A DNA stretch of 64,000 bases, taken from NCBI RefSeq assembly GCF_030489605.1, contig NZ_JAUKFY010000011.1, forward strand, positions 62,001-126,000. Reading direction: 5' to 3'. This document shows, one piece after another, positions 1 to 8,666 of this stretch. Numbering within the stretch: position 1 is the first letter of the stretch; each line of letters opens with the position of its first letter. The notes under the pieces are model-generated. The model did no database searches, was not told where the DNA came from, and saw only the letters and a program-made list of their open reading frames with translations. Source of the stretch: Brevibacillus laterosporus (GTDB lineage Bacteria; Bacillota; Bacilli; Brevibacillales; Brevibacillaceae). A program made the position numbers and the translations under genes.

Positions 1-25
1 TTTATAAAGAGGAGCAAGCTTAATT

Positions 26-1180
26 ATGGCTTATGTGATCGGACTTATGTCAGGTACCTCTTTGGACGGCATTGATGTAGCACTGGTCGATATTCAGGGA
101 AAGGGCTATGATTCACAGGTTAAGCTACTTGATTTTATGACGCTTCCATTTACTCAGTCTGTGCGTGACGAAATTATGGACAGCTTGTCACCTGACCGCT
201 CGAACGTTCAGGTCGTTTGCAGCCTTAACTTTAAACTCGGAGAATTATTTGCTGACGCTGTAGAAGCCATTTGTAAACAAAATCAGCTTGATTTTTCCCG
301 TATCGCTGTCATTGGTTCTCATGGTCAAACGATTTATCATCAGCCTCAGTCAGAGGGACCATATGTAGCGTCTACTTTGCAGATCGGTGAGCCTGCCGTA
401 ATTGCCTATCGTACCAATACAACCGTCATCTCCAATTTTCGCACCATGGACATGGCTGCAGGAGGACAGGGAGCTCCTCTGGTCCCCTACACCGAGCTGA
501 TCATGTACCGGGATCAGGAGAAGTCGCGGCTGTTGCAAAACATTGGTGGGATCGGCAATGTAACCGTCATTCCTAAAGCCGCTCAGTTACAGGATGTGTA
601 TGCCTTTGATACAGGCCCTGGTAACATGATTATCGACGAGCTGTGTAGAGTCCTATTCAATACAGCTTATGATCAGGGTGGAAAATGGGCGGCTCAAGGA
701 GTAGTAAATGGGGATTTGCTTACACAATGCATGAGCATCGATTATATGAAACTGCAACCACCTAAATCCACGGGTAGAGAGCTATTTGGTAAGCAGTTTG
801 TTGAGAAAATCATACGTGAAAATACTCATCTATCCCCATACGATTTACTTGCTACCATGACGATGTTTACAGCTAGCTCGATTGCTTATCATTACAAAAA
901 TTATATTTTTCCCACTTTGCAGGTGGATGAAGTGATTATTGGGGGTGGCGGCAGCTATAACAAAACGCTACTCTCCATGCTACAACAACAGTTGGGAAAT
1001 ACATGCAGGGTTATCACACAGGAGGATGTCGGATTGTCGTCCGAGGCTAAGGAAGCAGTTGCTTTTGCTTTATTGGCTCACGAAACATTACACCGCCTGC
1101 CAAGTAATGTGCCAACTGCAACAGGAGCTCGGGAGCCTGTTATATTGGGGAATGTAACCTATCCTCCTAGAAGCGTGTAA
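26..1180 (+). CDS. anmK: Anhydro-N-acetylmuramic acid kinase
   Basis: Cytoplasmic kinase that opens and phosphorylates 1,6-anhydro-MurNAc to MurNAc-6-phosphate during cell-wall recycling. The N-terminus [15 protein letters not shown] is the family's phosphate-binding signature. Internal [18 protein letters not shown] and the late [10 protein letters not shown] segment also match AnmK. The 384-residue length is normal for the family. A GAGGAG ribosome site lies upstream of the ATG. It is the first complete gene of a same-strand run with the EIIA, MupG-like and kinase genes that follow, all fitting MurNAc recycling. The start of the operon may lie left of the window. Confidence 0.95.
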   Translation: MAYVIGLMSGTSLDGIDVALVDIQGKGYDSQVKLLDFMTLPFTQSVRDEIMDSLSPDRSNVQVVCSLNFKLGELFADAVEAICKQNQLDFSRIAVIGSHGQTIYHQPQSEGPYVASTLQIGEPAVIAYRTNTTVISNFRTMDMAAGGQGAPLVPYTELIMYRDQEKSRLLQNIGGIGNVTVIPKAAQLQDVYAFDTGPGNMIIDELCRVLFNTAYDQGGKWAAQGVVNGDLLTQCMSIDYMKLQPPKSTGRELFGKQFVEKIIRENTHLSPYDLLATMTMFTASSIAYHYKNYIFPTLQVDEVIIGGGGSYNKTLLSMLQQQLGNTCRVITQEDVGLSSEAKEAVAFALLAHETLHRLPSNVPTATGAREPVILGNVTYPPRSV

Positions 1181-1217
1181 AGAAGAGGAATCATGATATG
1201 AATGGGAGTGGATCAGC

Positions 1218-1565
1218 ATGCAAAACGAAATGAACAACGAGATCAATAACAATGAAACGGTCATTTTTGAAATTATTGTCCATAGTGGAAACGCTCGCGG
1301 TCTGGCTTTTGAAGCCTTGTCAGCAGCCGAAGAGTATAACTTTGAAAAAGCTGCTGAGCTGATGAAGCAGGCGCAGGAAGAATTAACACTTGCTCACCAC
1401 ACACAAACGGATTTGATTCAGGCTGAATTAAACGGCACACCGGCGGAAAAAACACTGCTAATGATTCATGCACAAGACCATCTTATGACCTCAATGAGTG
1501 AGCAAAAGCTGATTGAGCATATGATTCGTATTTTACAAAAAGTAAAAGCAGAAACCTCAAAATAG
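1218..1565 (+). CDS. PTS lactose/cellobiose-family EIIA component
   Basis: Small (115-residue) phosphocarrier of the PTS Lac/Chb family. The segment HSGNARGLAFEAL and the later AHHTQTDLIQAE are typical of LacF/ChbA/LicA-like EIIA proteins. One His of the AHH pair is the expected phosphorylated residue. GGGAGTGG lies six bases before the ATG. Its place between anmK and mupG suggests that it feeds phosphate to an EIIBC importing a cell-wall disaccharide (for example MurNAc-GlcNAc), but no EIIB or EIIC gene is visible here. The family call is firm; the substrate is inferred from context only. Confidence 0.88.
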   Translation: MQNEMNNEINNNETVIFEIIVHSGNARGLAFEALSAAEEYNFEKAAELMKQAQEELTLAHHTQTDLIQAELNGTPAEKTLLMIHAQDHLMTSMSEQKLIEHMIRILQKVKAETSK

Positions 1566-1582
1566 ACAAAGGAGGGTTTGGT

Positions 1583-2671
1583 ATGCATCAGCTAGGTATC
1601 TCTATTTACCCGGAACATAGTACAGTCGAGAACGACAAAGCGTATATTGCATTAGCGCATCAATATGGTTTTACGCGGATTTTTACTTGCCTATTGTCTG
1701 TTGAAGGGGATGCTGAGACTATTGTGCAGGAATTTAAAGAAACCATTGATTTCGCCAATAGCCTAGGTATGCAAGTCATCGTGGATATAGCGCCGCGTGT
1801 TTTTGGTAAACTGGGCATTTCCTATGATGATCTATCCTTTTTCCACCGTCTAGGGGCTTACGGCATCCGGCTTGATATGGGATTTACCGGTCATGAGGAA
1901 GCGATGATGACCTATAATCCGTATGGGTTAAAAATTGAATTAAATATGAGCAGTGGAACGAAGTATATCGACAATATTATGACGTACCAGCCTCAAGTAG
2001 ATAATATACTTGGCTCACATAATTTTTATCCACATCGCTATTCAGGATTGTCATTGAAGCATTTTGAAGCTTGTAGCCGCCAATTTAAAGAAAAAGGAAT
2101 TCGAACAGCAGCGTTTGTTACCTCGATGGCAGCTACATTTGGTCCATGGCCAGTCACCGAGGGGCTTTGCTCATTGGAAATGCACCGTACGCTTCCTATC
2201 GCTACACAGGTAAAGCACCTGTATTCAATGGGGCTAATTGACGATATCATTATTGCAAATGCTTATGCGTCAGAATCAGAGCTGCGTGAAGTAAGCGAAG
2301 TGAATCCTCATAAATTAACATTTACGGTCCAGTTACATGACAGCATTACGCCTCTTGAGAAAAAGATTGTATTAGAAGAGCCGCATTTCTACCGCGGGGA
2401 CGTGTCCGATTACCTAATTCGCTCCACACAATCTCGCGTGAAATACAAGCAGGAGGATTTTCCACCATCAAATACACCTGATATCCGCCGTGGAGATATA
2501 GTAATAGAAAATAATCTATATGGGCAGTACAAGGGAGAATTGCAACTCGCTTTGCAGGATATGGAGAATTCAGGGAAAACAAATGTAGTTGGTCGTATTG
2601 CGGAAGAAGAAATTTTCTTATTGGATCAATTACAGCCATGGGGAAAATTTGCGTTTGTTGAAAAAGCGTAA
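1583..2671 (+). CDS. mupG: MupG-type 6-phospho-N-acetylmuramidase (DUF871)
   Basis: A 362-residue TIM-barrel protein of the DUF871 family. In Staphylococcus this family includes MupG, which hydrolyses MurNAc-6P-GlcNAc to MurNAc-6P and GlcNAc. The N-terminal GISIYPEHS, the FTRIFTCLLS strand, and the GSHNFYPHRYSGLS motif in the middle are characteristic, with a small barrel-capping C-terminal domain. AAAGGAGGG precedes the ATG. Only 17 bases separate it from the EIIA gene, so the two are probably co-transcribed. The role is well supported by the adjacent anmK and sugar-kinase genes. Confidence 0.9.
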   Translation: MHQLGISIYPEHSTVENDKAYIALAHQYGFTRIFTCLLSVEGDAETIVQEFKETIDFANSLGMQVIVDIAPRVFGKLGISYDDLSFFHRLGAYGIRLDMGFTGHEEAMMTYNPYGLKIELNMSSGTKYIDNIMTYQPQVDNILGSHNFYPHRYSGLSLKHFEACSRQFKEKGIRTAAFVTSMAATFGPWPVTEGLCSLEMHRTLPIATQVKHLYSMGLIDDIIIANAYASESELREVSEVNPHKLTFTVQLHDSITPLEKKIVLEEPHFYRGDVSDYLIRSTQSRVKYKQEDFPPSNTPDIRRGDIVIENNLYGQYKGELQLALQDMENSGKTNVVGRIAEEEIFLLDQLQPWGKFAFVEKA

Positions 2672-2690
2672 ATAAGGTGAGTGAAGAAAA

Positions 2691-3602
2691 GTGGCCTATA
2701 TCATTGGAGTTGACGGCGGGGGAACGAAAACAATAGCGGTAGCCTACAATTTTCAAGGAGCAGAGCTGGCTAGGGCAGAAAGCGGATACGGCAATGTTCT
2801 GGTGCATAGAGAGACAGCTATCGCACATATCATAAAAGCCATTGAACAATGTCAGAGTGCAATCGTGGACGATTGTGAGTGTGCCTATTTATTTTTAGGG
2901 CTAGCCGGTATTCAGAGCGGAACACATCGAGAAGTAGTGGAAAATAGTCTACAGGAGCGTTTTGGAATACCTCTCACGATCACAAATGATGCCCGAATTG
3001 CTCATGCGGCTTGCTTGCAAGGGCAAGATGGTATTTTAACCATCGCAGGTACGGGAGCGGTAGCGCTTGGAGTACATCGGGGACAAAGCTTAATGACGGG
3101 AGGCTGGGGGCATCTATTGGGTGACGAGGGTAGCGGATATTGGATTGGAATGGAAGCTCTGCGTCAATTAATCCTAGAGGAAGAGTGTGGACTTGAACAC
3201 AGCTTATTAGGACAGAAGCTGGTCGAATATTTGAAAATCCAAAAGACAGCACAGATCAAAGACTTTGTTTATTCTTCTTCAAAGGATAAAATAGCAGCCC
3301 TAACCCCCCTAGTTGTGAGTGAAGCGGAAGCTGGTGAACCAAATGCTCAACGAATTCTACAAAAGACGGGAGAGCATTTGGCCCAAATAACGATCCGTTT
3401 GTACCATAAATTCAGGTTTGAATCGCCTGTTTCCATTGCTTTAAAGGGCAGTGTCTTGACCAAAGCTGCGATGGTGCAAGAGGCGTTTTACGATGAGATA
3501 AAAAAATCGATACCAGACCCCGTATTTGTCATAGACGAGACTTGTTCTTCCAAAGGGGCTTATTATTTGGCCCTGCAAGCGATGAATGAGCAAAAACGGT
3601 AG
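2691..3602 (+). CDS. BadF/BadG-type sugar kinase, MurK/NagK-like
   Basis: ASKHA-fold kinase of 303 residues starting at GTG. It has the N-terminal phosphate loop GVDGGGTKTIAVAY, the central TNDARIAHAA segment, GTGAVALGV and the GGWGHLLGDEGSGYWIG motif of bacterial N-acetylglucosamine/MurNAc kinases. In the operon it would phosphorylate GlcNAc (and perhaps MurNAc) released by MupG. MurK from Clostridium acetobutylicum is the known model for dual specificity. The gene lies 19 bases after mupG and is the last before a terminator, so it closes the recycling operon. The exact substrate is not decidable from the sequence. Confidence 0.85.
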   Translation: MAYIIGVDGGGTKTIAVAYNFQGAELARAESGYGNVLVHRETAIAHIIKAIEQCQSAIVDDCECAYLFLGLAGIQSGTHREVVENSLQERFGIPLTITNDARIAHAACLQGQDGILTIAGTGAVALGVHRGQSLMTGGWGHLLGDEGSGYWIGMEALRQLILEEECGLEHSLLGQKLVEYLKIQKTAQIKDFVYSSSKDKIAALTPLVVSEAEAGEPNAQRILQKTGEHLAQITIRLYHKFRFESPVSIALKGSVLTKAAMVQEAFYDEIKKSIPDPVFVIDETCSSKGAYYLALQAMNEQKR

Positions 3603-3669
3603 AGCATGGGGGGCAAGGCTGCCGGGTAAGACCGAATATAGACCAAAATCAAGTAAAAAGCATGATAAG

Positions 3670-3718
3670 CCGGAGTAGTAGACAGGAATTTGTCCTTCTA
3701 TCGCTCCGTTTTTATTTT
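3670..3718 (+). terminator. Intrinsic terminator of the recycling operon
   Basis: Imperfect hairpin with outer arms CGGAG/CTCCG and inner TAGACAGGA opposite TCCTTCTA, followed by TTTTTATTTT. Confidence 0.6.
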
Positions 3719-3853
3719 CATTGGCCTATTTCAATTCTTACTTGTGTGTAATAGCTGCTCTCCCCTAAATGTTTCCATATTTTGTCTCTCTATAAATTAC
3801 TCGATGTATTTCATCTGCTAAAGCCAGTAGAATATAAAAAAAATGAAATATTA

Positions 3854-3882
3854 TTGAAATGTTCAGAATTATCCATCATAAT
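3854..3882 (+). promoter_or_regulatory. Sigma-A promoter of the twin-peptide genes
   Basis: TTGAAA at 3854-3859, a 17-base spacer, then CATAAT at 3877-3882: a good housekeeping promoter placed 59 bases before the first peptide start. It follows the terminator of the previous operon, so the peptide genes start their own transcript. Confidence 0.65.
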
Positions 3883-3887
3883 GTTTG

Positions 3888-3912
3888 TATGATAGTTATC
3901 ACTCCTATCATA
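3888..3912. promoter_or_regulatory. Inverted repeat at the predicted transcription start
   Basis: TATGATAG (3888-3895) and CTATCATA (3905-3912) are perfect 8-bp arms separated by 9 bases. They lie right at the expected +1 of the promoter at 3854-3882 and before the ribosome site at 3926. The repeat could be an operator or a 5' mRNA hairpin. Confidence 0.5.
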
Positions 3913-3940
3913 TGAATCTGGTTATAAGGAGGGTGAAATG

Positions 3941-4036
3941 ATGAAAAAAGTAGTAAAAGTAGAACTCTCGGATAACAAGAATGTAAAGCAAATGAAAGAG
4001 TTAATGTGGCGTGTAGTTGTTGATGTTTGCTTGTAA
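3941..4036 (+). CDS. 31-residue peptide A, putative modified or signalling peptide precursor
   Basis: Short ORF behind a near-ideal AAGGAGGG site (7 bases to this ATG; a second ATG at 3938 directly precedes it). The product begins MKKVVKVELSDNKNVK, continues with the charged stretch QMKELMWR and ends VVVDVCL. It matches the next small ORF in length (31), in the MKKVVK start, in a mid-peptide Lys, and in a hydrophobic run before a Cys near the C-terminus. No signal peptide or membrane segment is visible. A basic leader with a short hydrophobic Cys-containing core is the shape of a ribosomal peptide precursor. The function is unknown. Confidence 0.65.
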   Translation: MKKVVKVELSDNKNVKQMKELMWRVVVDVCL

Positions 4037-4090
4037 TGTATGGCTTTTTTAAAAGTAAAATGAACTTTCAATGTAAAGGAGGGTTTTGCT

Positions 4091-4186
4091 GTGAAAAAAG
4101 TTGTAAAAATTACGGTTAAAAATGAAAAAGTAGCTGAACTGAAAGGGATGGCACATCCAATTATTACCGGAGTTTGTAAGCTTTAA
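4091..4186 (+). CDS. 31-residue peptide B, sister of peptide A
   Basis: Starts at GTG, seven bases after AAAGGAGGG, and encodes 31 residues beginning MKKVVKITVKNEKVAEL and ending HPIITGVCKL. It has the same length, N-terminus and Cys position class as the peptide at 3941-4036, so the two are probably tandem duplicates that diverged in the putative core (RVVVDVC against PIITGVC). It lies 54 bases after the stop of the first peptide and is followed at once by a strong terminator. I do not recognise the family. Confidence 0.65.
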   Translation: MKKVVKITVKNEKVAELKGMAHPIITGVCKL

Positions 4187-4195
4187 TGTGTAAGG

Positions 4196-4232
4196 CAAGA
4201 GCACGTATGACATGACGCGTGCTCTTGTTTTG
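4196..4232 (+). terminator. Terminator between the peptide genes and the HExxH gene
   Basis: Perfect 10-bp arms CAAGAGCACG (4196-4205) and CGTGCTCTTG (4218-4227), then TTTTGTT. It would limit read-through so that the short peptides are made in excess over the downstream protein. Confidence 0.85.
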
Positions 4233-4280
4233 TTATCGGATCAAGGCATTTCTATCAATTTGAAGAAGGGATAGGATAAA

Positions 4281-5792
4281 ATGAATTCCCCTCACATGCT
4301 AGAGCGTTTTGAGGAACTGCGTAAGCTAGCACATCATACGGATGAATGGTTGGAGTCGAAAATAGGATCGGACCTCTGGGTAGATGGAATTAATGTATTT
4401 TTGACGATCGAACACGAGGATTTTGTAGAGGGCCTTGAACAGTTTCAACAACAATATACATATGAAGCAGAAGGTGTCACGAATTGCCTTAGACAGCTAC
4501 AGCTTTATGCACGGCATTCGGTGGCACAGGGTGAATTTGCGTTGTATCAGGCTTTGGCAGTAGGAATGACGTGGTTATCTTTGCAGGAAGAGACGAATGG
4601 TCTTCACTTTAATCTACCTGTACAAATTACCAACCATTCTATAGCCCTCCTGCTAAGTCCGACTTACCTAGCAATATGGGCAAATAGCTATAATGCGGGC
4701 ATTGAACTCTTTTTAGATGAAGATTCCACCTTGCCTACACTGTTTCGTCCTGAGCACGGGAAAATCTATCAGAATGCGGGCTCCTATCTCCGTGGAGAAA
4801 ATCTCAAGTTTCCATTTCAAAATTATTTTCATGAAATTGCTCATATCCTTTTATTTCATGATGTCTATCAAAGGGTATTGGGATCAGAGGCGGAATGCAG
4901 AAGCTACTGGACTCACATCGAGGGATGTATCTATGCTTTAGAAGAGCAGGTACTAAGTGAGCTAATGGAAGTACAGGCAGATTTGCATATTATTGATGAT
5001 GGATACGGGAATCTGCAGGGCTTTGAAGAATTTGCCGCCTTCCGTATCCAGCTTTATCAAGAAAATGAGGATTCCTCTTTGACAGGTGATACATTGCGGA
5101 CTTATGTGAAGAGAGGAATGCAATTGGGGGAAGGACATTCTCAGATTCCAGATAACATCGTCAAACAAACGATTTTGTCTACTCATGAGGTACGCGAGCG
5201 AGAATTGGAATTATTAGATCCACATTGTTCTTCTTTTGTGAAAGCTCTGCAAGCTCATAGCGATTGGGGAGTGAAAAGCTATGCGCGAAATACTTTACCT
5301 GCCTTCAGAGAAACGGTAGAACTGCTTCCTGCTAATCCGTATTGCATGAGAAAGCTGGAAGAATCACTTCTGAAAAAGCCGTGGCCCGACCTGCAAGCTC
5401 TACTATCCAGCGATCCGTTCCCGCTTCTGGATTCCAAGCAACGGAAGCGGCATAAGCAACTATGGAAATTAAGAGAATTACTGTCTCGCTTGGCGGAGAT
5501 TCGCGGATATTTGGAACAGCGCTCTGAACAGCTTTTCGAACAAAATCATCACCAATTATCAATGAGCTATACGAAAATTCAGAAGGCCCTTTTCCCTGTA
5601 GCAAAGAAAGTAGCAGGTTGGATAACGGAGTATGAAGCTAATCCGGAATCAGAGCAGCAACACGAACTTCGGTATGAGTCTGTCCAAAAGGAGATCAGCG
5701 AAATTCTTCAAATGGTTCAGGAGGAAGAGGGGCAAAATCGTTTACTTTCCTTTTTACATGTGCCATATTCCTATGTTCTAGAACCGAATTAG
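4281..5792 (+). CDS. HExxH metalloenzyme-like protein beside twin peptides, unknown function
   Basis: 503-residue soluble protein. HEIAH at residues 184-188 and ELMEVQAD at about 227-234 form the HExxH...E(xx)AD pattern of gluzincin-type metal sites (two His and a Glu as ligands). The last 200 residues are rich in charged helical sequence, with no signal peptide or membrane segment. GAAGGG lies before the ATG. Upstream, across a terminator, are two 31-residue sister peptides. HExxH proteins beside short peptides include peptide-modifying enzymes (the alpha-ketoglutarate HExxH peptide hydroxylase type) as well as processing proteases, but I cannot assign this protein to either. The metal site is supported by sequence; the link to the peptides is inference. 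Confidence 0.6.
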   Translation: MNSPHMLERFEELRKLAHHTDEWLESKIGSDLWVDGINVFLTIEHEDFVEGLEQFQQQYTYEAEGVTNCLRQLQLYARHSVAQGEFALYQALAVGMTWLSLQEETNGLHFNLPVQITNHSIALLLSPTYLAIWANSYNAGIELFLDEDSTLPTLFRPEHGKIYQNAGSYLRGENLKFPFQNYFHEIAHILLFHDVYQRVLGSEAECRSYWTHIEGCIYALEEQVLSELMEVQADLHIIDDGYGNLQGFEEFAAFRIQLYQENEDSSLTGDTLRTYVKRGMQLGEGHSQIPDNIVKQTILSTHEVRERELELLDPHCSSFVKALQAHSDWGVKSYARNTLPAFRETVELLPANPYCMRKLEESLLKKPWPDLQALLSSDPFPLLDSKQRKRHKQLWKLRELLSRLAEIRGYLEQRSEQLFEQNHHQLSMSYTKIQKALFPVAKKVAGWITEYEANPESEQQHELRYESVQKEISEILQMVQEEEGQNRLLSFLHVPYSYVLEPN

Positions 5793-5813
5793 AGGAGGGG
5801 TAGCTGCATATAG

Positions 5814-5845
5814 TCTGATTCTCTACACGAGAGTCAGATTTTTTG
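5814..5845 (+). terminator. Intrinsic terminator after the HExxH gene
   Basis: TCTGATTCTC (5814-5823) pairs with GAGAGTCAGA (5829-5838) with one G-U, followed by TTTTTT. Confidence 0.85.
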
Positions 5846-5919
5846 CTGTTTTTACTATGACACTGATCTGGTTTTAACGGACTACATATAAGGGTATAGA
5901 GAAGAGAGGGGGGATGACG

Positions 5920-6582
5920 ATGGAATGGGAGTTACTCTTGCGTTTATTTGTGGGGGGCTTATGTGGGGCACTTATCGGATTTGAGCGTAAAAGCAGACAG
6001 AAAGCAGCGGGATTGCGTACGCATTTCCTCGTAGCGGTGGGCAGTTCATTGATCATGATTGTTTCTAAATATGCTTTTTTTGATGTTTTGGGGGATTCTG
6101 TCAAGCTAGACCCAAGTCGAATTGCAGCCAATGTGGTGAGCGGAATTGGCTTTCTGGGAGCGGGAACTATTTTAGTGCAAAAACAATCGATTCGTGGTTT
6201 AACAACAGCAGCAGGCTTGTGGGCAACAGCAGGCATTGGGCTTGCTATTGGTTCAGGTATGTATGGCATCGGATTTTGTGCCACAATCCTCGTATTGATT
6301 GGATTGGAAATTCTAGATCGCAGCTTGCAATTGCTATTTCCAAAAACAATGCGTCTCGTGGTTCATTTGCAAGGGCAAAATCACGTACGGGATGTGATTG
6401 ATAAATTAGTGAATAATGGAGTTAAAATTACGGCCTATCAGGTCGAAATGCATGATGAAGAAGAGAACTCAAAAACAATGCTTGATTTGCAGATTCAGGC
6501 ACAACTTTCTACAGAAATCAATCACATGCTACTAGAAATCCAAGATATGAGCGGGGTTACATTTGTACGTATGGATAAATAA
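5920..6582 (+). CDS. MgtC/SapB family membrane protein
   Basis: About 220 residues. The N-terminal half has four to five membrane segments with the MgtC signatures GGLCGALIGFER, AAGLRTHFLVA, GIGFLGAGTI and LTTAAGLWATAGIGLA. The C-terminal 80 residues form a soluble ACT-like regulatory domain. MgtC proteins modulate Mg2+/phosphate/ATP homeostasis, although their exact activity is debated. GAGGGGGG lies six bases before the second ATG (5920); an in-frame ATG at 5914 abuts the ribosome site and is less likely. It is a single gene with its own terminator on the left. Confidence 0.88.
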   Translation: MEWELLLRLFVGGLCGALIGFERKSRQKAAGLRTHFLVAVGSSLIMIVSKYAFFDVLGDSVKLDPSRIAANVVSGIGFLGAGTILVQKQSIRGLTTAAGLWATAGIGLAIGSGMYGIGFCATILVLIGLEILDRSLQLLFPKTMRLVVHLQGQNHVRDVIDKLVNNGVKITAYQVEMHDEEENSKTMLDLQIQAQLSTEINHMLLEIQDMSGVTFVRMDK

Positions 6583-6599
6583 ACCTAGGAATAAAAAAA

Positions 6600-6630
6600 T
6601 GCCCGCCGGTCTGCATGTTTTGGGCGGGCA
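6600..6630. terminator. GC-rich hairpin, probably a terminator
   Basis: TGCCCGCC (6600-6607) and GGCGGGCA (6623-6630). Seven A residues precede it, so the T tract follows when read leftward; rightward there is no T run. Confidence 0.5.
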
Positions 6631-7208
6631 AATACTTGCGGATATCAGACTATCCATGATTTAGTTTACTTGGTTATTCATATTTTCTCAAACGTAATAA
6701 TTGGATTTTTTGAGAAAGTTATCAATATCCTTTTGTAGGTATGTCACGAGAGGAAGTAAGAAGAAGTGACGCTGGAAAAATATAATAGCAAAAAATTGAT
6801 AATGAAAAAATGCTCGAAATTAGAGGAAAATGTCGAACGATAAAGAAAAAAATTGGTTAGAAAAAAGAAAAACAAGAATGAATTTTCAGTAAATGAAAAC
6901 AAGCTTTCCTACAATACCCCCTTCCAAATGATTATGTATAGGAGATCATAAAAAAAACCCTTGCATAAATTTTGGAAATATATACATAAGATAGGGTTTA
7001 CACTCCTGCAAGTAACAGATTCGATGAGCCAAGTAAGGAGTGATTGTTCATTTATTTCATAAATTTAGCTGTAAATGTAAAGTATTTACAGTGTTTTGCC
7101 TATGCTGTCGCTTTATTGGAGTTTTTGTCGAAGCACTTCCTTTTCTAACGATTTCATTGCACAATAAAAATAACTTTAATAGCCCTTTAGGGCGAAGGTG
7201 GCGTGGAA
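6631..7208. other. AT-rich region without a convincing gene
   Basis: No ORF here has both good composition and a ribosome site. A possible promoter for the following gene is TTGCAT with an AT-rich -10 near 6962-6990. A palindrome CTGTAAAT/ATTTACAG lies at 7069-7091 (8-bp arms, 7-base spacer) and could be an operator. A 102-codon reading frame across 7040-7348 was judged spurious. Confidence 0.4.
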
Positions 7209-7505
7209 ATGGGCGAGCACATGATATTATTAGGGAAGCGTCATTTTCTTCATGCACAACAGCAGAATATTCGGGTAAAAGGTTGGAGATTCTGTTTGCC
7301 TGCAGGTTGTCGATTCATAGCAACCAGGGATGGCTATCCAGAAAATGACCATGCTATCAGTTTGTTTAAGAAGTCAGAAAAAATAGCACAAATGATCTTG
7401 CGCAGATCAAATGGAGAATTTCAATTTATCATGGAAGCAGTATCTAGCGATTATGCAGTAGAAATAATTGGGTTATCAAAAACGGTTGTTTTTCAAGAAA
7501 AGTAG
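7209..7505 (+). CDS. Hypothetical small protein
   Basis: About 98 residues from ATG 7209 with GAAGGTGG upstream; a GTG at 7203 and an ATG at 7221 are alternatives. The product begins MGEHMILLGKRHF and has mixed alpha/beta composition, no membrane segment and no motif I recognise. The ending SKTVVFQEK is followed 23 bases on by a clear terminator, which supports a transcribed unit. I cannot assign a function. Confidence 0.45.
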   Translation: MGEHMILLGKRHFLHAQQQNIRVKGWRFCLPAGCRFIATRDGYPENDHAISLFKKSEKIAQMILRRSNGEFQFIMEAVSSDYAVEIIGLSKTVVFQEK

Positions 7506-7528
7506 GTACAATAGTCTATATGCAACGT

Positions 7529-7555
7529 AGGCACCCCTCCATCGGGTGCCTTTCT
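7529..7555 (+). terminator. Intrinsic terminator
   Basis: AGGCACCC (7529-7536) and GGGTGCCT (7544-7551), then TTCTTTT. Confidence 0.85.
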
Positions 7556-7755
7556 TTTCGTGGATGTTTAACAGATAGGAATAATTCGATGATTGTGTCA
7601 TAGGTTTTACTTTATCAGGCTTTCCTTACCTACAAAATTTTTCAGGTTTATCCACAAATCAATCTAATCAAGGAAGTTTTCTTTACCAGAAAGCTGTCTT
7701 GGTGTAACGTAGAGATAAGAGTTTTGCGTGAGAAATGGGATAGAGGAGGAGTAGC

Positions 7756-8595
7756 ATGAATACACTGCAAATTGGTGATTGTAAACTAACGTGGATGAGA
7801 GGTGGAATGACCCAGTTAGACGGTGGAGCGATGTTTGGAGTTGTCCCGAAGGCTTTATGGAGTAAACGCTACCCTTCAAATGAACAGAATCAAATTCCAC
7901 TTCGTTCTGATCCGATTCTTGTACAAGTCCACGGAAAAAATATACTGATCGAATCGGGAATGGGGAAAAATCGCTTAAATGAGAAGCAAAAACGTAATTT
8001 TGGACTGGTTGAAGAATCCGAATTGTCGGAATCCCTTCAAGAAGTCGGTTTACAATTTGAAGACATTGATTTGGTCCTAATGACCCACATGCACTATGAT
8101 CATGCGAACGGATTAGTAAGTGTGGCAGAGGACGGCAGTCTCTATTCCACATTTACTAATGCTACTATTTTTATCAACGAAATTGAATGGAATGAAATGC
8201 GATCTCCTAATATCCGGTCTAAAAACACGTATTGGGAAGACAATTGGCGGCCCATCGAGAAGCAAGTTTGCACGTATGCCGACCAAAAAGAGATTGTTCC
8301 AGGCATAAAAATGGTGCATACGGGCGGTCACAGTGATGGACATGCTATTATTTTGGTCGAAAGTAAAGGCGAGAAGGCTTGCCATATGGCAGATATTATG
8401 CCTACGCATGCACATCAGAACCCGCTATGGGTCATGGCCTATGATGATTATCCAATGACCTCTATCTATGCTAAGGAAAAATGGTTGAAGGAAATGATAG
8501 CTCAACAAGCATGGTTTACGTTTTACCATGATGCCAAGTATCGAGCAGTGAAATGGAATGACCAAGGTGAGATGCTTCAATCCATACCGATCTAA
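7756..8595 (+). CDS. ytnP: YtnP-like metallo-beta-lactamase-fold lactonase
   Basis: 279 residues of the MBL-fold hydrolase family. The zinc motif THMHYDHANG (H-x-H-x-D-H) is at about residues 114-123, with later metal ligands in HTGGHSDGH and HMADIMPTHAH. The N-terminal GGAMFGVVPKALWSKRYP followed by QIPLRSDPIL is the specific opening of YtnP, known in Bacillus as a quorum-quenching lactonase. GAGGAGG precedes the ATG. It stands alone between two terminator-like hairpins. The family is certain; a signal-degrading role is by family analogy. Confidence 0.85.
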   Translation: MNTLQIGDCKLTWMRGGMTQLDGGAMFGVVPKALWSKRYPSNEQNQIPLRSDPILVQVHGKNILIESGMGKNRLNEKQKRNFGLVEESELSESLQEVGLQFEDIDLVLMTHMHYDHANGLVSVAEDGSLYSTFTNATIFINEIEWNEMRSPNIRSKNTYWEDNWRPIEKQVCTYADQKEIVPGIKMVHTGGHSDGHAIILVESKGEKACHMADIMPTHAHQNPLWVMAYDDYPMTSIYAKEKWLKEMIAQQAWFTFYHDAKYRAVKWNDQGEMLQSIPI

Positions 8596-8666
8596 TGATC
8601 ACTAGTTTTTCCCCCTCTAAAAGAATAGAGGCAGGTTTCTAATAGGAAGAATGGCGGTGAAACAAC

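Noticed and set aside
7040-7348. 102-codon open frame
   Set aside because: No proper ribosome spacing, Cys/Phe-rich unlikely composition, overlaps a better candidate in another frame.
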